Shown here one piece after another: positions 61,297 to 64,000 of a DNA stretch of 64,000 nucleotides. The DNA is from Struthio camelus. Its lineage: Eukaryota > Chordata > Aves > Struthioniformes > Struthionidae. The notes under the pieces are model-generated. The model was given only the letters and a program-made list of their open reading frames with translations, made no database searches and was not told the DNA's origin. Made by a program: the position numbers and the translations under genes. Position 1 is the stretch's first letter. Every line of letters begins with the position of its first letter. Location: the NCBI RefSeq assembly GCF_040807025.1, contig NC_090943.1, forward strand, positions 123,317,400 through 123,381,399, given 5' to 3'.

Positions 61297-63445
61297 TTGA
61301 ACGTGGTAATGATGTTGATAAAAATAATTTCTATATGCTTCAAGAGCACATACACCCAGTTATTCTTTAACGTAAGACCTCAGCAAGCCATGACAAAAGA
61401 CTGGAAGGTATCTTCAAGATTCAGTGGTGTTAAATAACCTAACTGAAAAATACTGTTAAAACTGTTAAGTTCCAACAAATCCATTATTGTTAAAACTTAA
61501 CTGTGTTGAAACATGGTGAAGACCTGAAGGCCAGATTCCCAGGAATGTAAATTTCGGGCAATTCCCTGAGACTGACGATATTTATTCTGCTTTTATTTTT
61601 TACCTACCTCTCCTTTCAGAGTAACCATCATTACTCTGTATGATCCAAACAATGTTACCCTGGAAGGATAGTAATAACATAACAGTAGAATAATAGATTA
61701 CATCTACATAGACTAGAAATATATTTCTCCTCAGGGAAAACATTTTCAGTGGTTCTTTGGCATTTCCCATATATGTTCTTCTTAACTTTAAAAGCATGAA
61801 GAATGTGTCACCTAATACATCACATATTTTCTCTGTTCAGTTATCAAGATCTTGATATGTTACATATCGGTATATTTTTTAATTATTTTAAACATGGCAT
61901 TAAAATTCACAGCTGTTTCAAAAGAAACATTAAATCCACTGAAAGGACAGATTTTCAGAATTTTAAGCAAATTTCAAATGCTCAGCTGTCATCATACCAT
62001 CCGTTGCAATGAGTATAAATAACTTCCCTTTAATATATGAAGAATTGGGAAGGGAAAAGAAAAAGATATTTGCATTGCAAGAAAACTCCAGGTGCTCTTA
62101 GAGTTATCTGGGACATTTTCCAGTTGACAATATGGAAATACTGTCACTCAGGCCAGAAAGCTTGTTGCTATGGGGATACAATAGCAGCATCATTTGACAA
62201 CTTGGCAGTTGTTAGAATTGGCAGAGAAAGAAACTCAGTAAGAGGGGTCGTTGGATGATTTCAGGTGGGTGTGCACTCGGGAAGGATGGATGGTTAGGGA
62301 AAAAAAACACTGAAAAATTTCTTTCCATGTTGCAATCTCTCCTTCACATATGGTTTGGAACAGTATACCTGCTTAGAAGCTTAAAAGGTTTGAAACAAGA
62401 AGGAAAGAAGACCTGTGTGTTCAGACATCAACTAGCTATGCATCCATCCTGGGATGGGTATATATTGGGTGCAAGCAATTATGCAAGAGCTGGCAATGAG
62501 ATAAGGCAGCAGCAAAAGCAAGTATGATTTTGATTGCTCCCTCTGAGAAGTCACACCATAAACCGAGAAGGTTATAGTCCCTCTCTAAATACCTCAGATG
62601 AGATTGTAGTTAGAATATTATAGTAACTGCAGCTCAGTACATAGACAGTTAGAGATTAACTAGGGAAAATTTAGAAATAGGTAGTGGTAATTATCAAAAA
62701 CTAGGGACTGGTTTACAAAGATGAAAGAACTAATTCTGTTTAGGCTGGCTGAATGTCAGCTAAGATGCATGTCACGGCTTTGTTAATACATCAAGAGTCT
62801 GAACATCAAAGTAATTGAGGAAATACTTAGTCAAATAAAGGTATTCTTCTAAGAAATTAAGAAGGAACAGAGGAAGATAAAATCTGAACTAGATATTAGG
62901 GAAAAGAATGCCACTAGTGAATCTGCTACGTTACAGAATAATCACAATTTCTAAGGAAGAGTATTTCTCTTTTTGGAGTGACATTGGACAAAACATGGAA
63001 AAGCATACATTATGCAGAAATTGTGCACTGCGTGGCAGCTAAGAAATATATGAATCTTTCTATTTCTAGTATTGGGAGGGGAAAATCTGGCGACTGTATT
63101 GGTGAGCCTTTCTAACTGAAATAAATACAAGCAATAAGAACTGAAAAATAATTCTGTGATAGTGCACCAAGAATCGTAAATGTGCTATATTTGAACAGTG
63201 CACCTGTATCAGCAAAGCTTCTGAGTTCCAATGTTGCAGGAGGAAGGAGGGGGAGAAGCTATGTCTATAGTCAGTCATAGATGAGGAAAGAAGGCAGGGA
63301 ACAGTGAATTTCCTAAATTGCAATGTGGTCTAAATATATTAAAGGGGGTGAGTTTACATTACTGAGGCAATTTGGGGAGGAATTGTTGGTTCTTTAATAT
63401 TTTTCTCAGGGAAATTCTAAGTTCCTTGTTACAACTAGAAAAAAT

Positions 63446-63470
63446 AGACAAACAAACAAACAGACAAACG
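63446..63470. repeat. (ACAA)n tetranucleotide repeat
   Basis: GACAAACAAACAAACAGACA and one further unit. Confidence 0.85.
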
Positions 63471-63610
63471 TTTGCTACATTATCTGATTATGTTTTTTAC
63501 CTTTGTTCCTTCAGGCAAACTGCCTCTGTTTCCCTTCTGGTCTCTTGTGATCATGCCACCCAGATTGTTTCCCTTCCCAGTGCAAATCAAAATCAATTAA
63601 AAGTATCCCC

Positions 63611-63703
63611 ACAGGACTAGATTTTCAGAGAACCTACATATCCACATCTCTAATTGAAGTCAATGATAGCTGCAGGCATGTGGCATCTCTGAAGCTCAGG
63701 CTC
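63611..63703. repeat. Relic of an old amniote LINE 3' region (tentative)
   Basis: The segment has ACTAGATTTTCAGAGAACC, then ATTGAAGTCAATGATAGCTG, then GCATGTGGCATCTCTGAAGC and TCAGGCTCTG. This resembles an old amniote repeat tail of the form ATTGAAGTCAATGG..GCTG..GCTCAGCACCTCTGAAAATCAGGCC. Only short blocks match; the assignment is from memory. Confidence 0.35.
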
Positions 63704-64000
63704 TGTAGAGCTAAGTAAAGAAAAACATATGGATTTTGTAGGTAATATACCATGGGAGAAATCTCTAAATAGGTCCTGAAATAATGAAGCTACATGCTTT
63801 ATGCTGCAGTCCAACTTGCAATCACTAGGCCATCTCACCACAGGGGAAAAATGGATATTGAGAGTTATTGAACATTGCCAATTTTTACTGTGGATCAGCT
63901 TGAAGTTATTTAGCACAGATGTTTCTGTAATTATGACACACTGGGAAAATCCACATGCTCAATAGCCCTCAAACTTGCACTTCCATCTGTGCAGTGTGAT

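Larger units (their letters stand above)
52571..64000. other. AT-rich unique sequence without a supportable gene
   Basis: One MIR-like fossil, one small tandem array, short direct repeats and two faint old-repeat relics are the only structures. The 92-codon frame at 55864-56142 shows no family signal. Confidence 0.78.

Noticed and set aside
61460..61495. Inverted repeat GTTAAGTT...AACTTAAC
   Set aside because: Eight-base arms of A/T-rich sequence with a 20-base spacer are expected by chance.
1..64000. Bacterial-type operons, CRISPR arrays, phage, rRNA and tRNA genes
   Set aside because: No evenly spaced repeats, no dense coding, no conserved RNA arms; the sequence is vertebrate-like throughout.
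1..64000. Endogenous retrovirus with LTRs
   Set aside because: No paired long terminal repeats and no readable gag, pol or env-type frames; the only reverse transcriptase is of CR1 type.

Overview
The window looks like non-coding vertebrate nuclear DNA, most likely from a bird. Three things point that way. It is AT-rich with almost no long open reading frames: only pieces of retrotransposon polymerase read as convincing protein. It carries two copies of a CR1-type non-LTR retrotransposon ending in the CR1 tail (ATTCTGTG-like octamer). Recognisable interspersed repeats are otherwise sparse and old, which fits a bird better than a mammal; a crocodilian or turtle cannot be excluded. No host protein-coding gene, rRNA, tRNA, CRISPR array or prokaryotic feature could be supported. 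The window is best read as a gene desert or the inside of a very large intron.

Layout. 1-16.8 kb: unique AT-rich DNA with homopolymer runs, small tandem duplications, a strong 26-bp inverted repeat (12788-12813) and a 30-base T run (14387-14416). 16.8-17.93 kb: an old, heavily decayed CR1 fragment on the plus strand, with the reverse-transcriptase active-site motif mutated. 18-50.4 kb: more unique DNA with degraded CORE-SINE/MIR-like copies (about 20.0, 24.8, 30.6 and 31.6 kb), (TG)n and (TA)n microsatellites, a 24-bp perfect palindrome in an AT-rich block (43861-43884), and several stretches whose motif content resembles conserved enhancers (35.5, 38.4-38.6, 40.0-40.1 kb). 50.46-52.51 kb: a younger, 5'-truncated CR1 copy on the minus strand, about 2.05 kb long, whose polymerase reading frame is still largely legible but broken by at least two frameshifts and two stop codons. 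Its 5' truncation point abuts a 30-bp-period duplication. 52.6-64 kb: unique DNA with one more MIR-like copy (54.3 kb), a short A/T-rich tandem array (59.5 kb) and faint relics of old amniote repeats.

No genes here work together in a pathway. The only encoded functions are relics of retrotransposon replication, and neither CR1 copy could make an intact polymerase. I found no convincing new biological system. The observations most worth checking are the CR1 truncation junction, the two strong inverted repeats, the CNE-like blocks and a few orphan splice-site pairs. All repeat family names come from pattern memory of consensus features, not from a database search.
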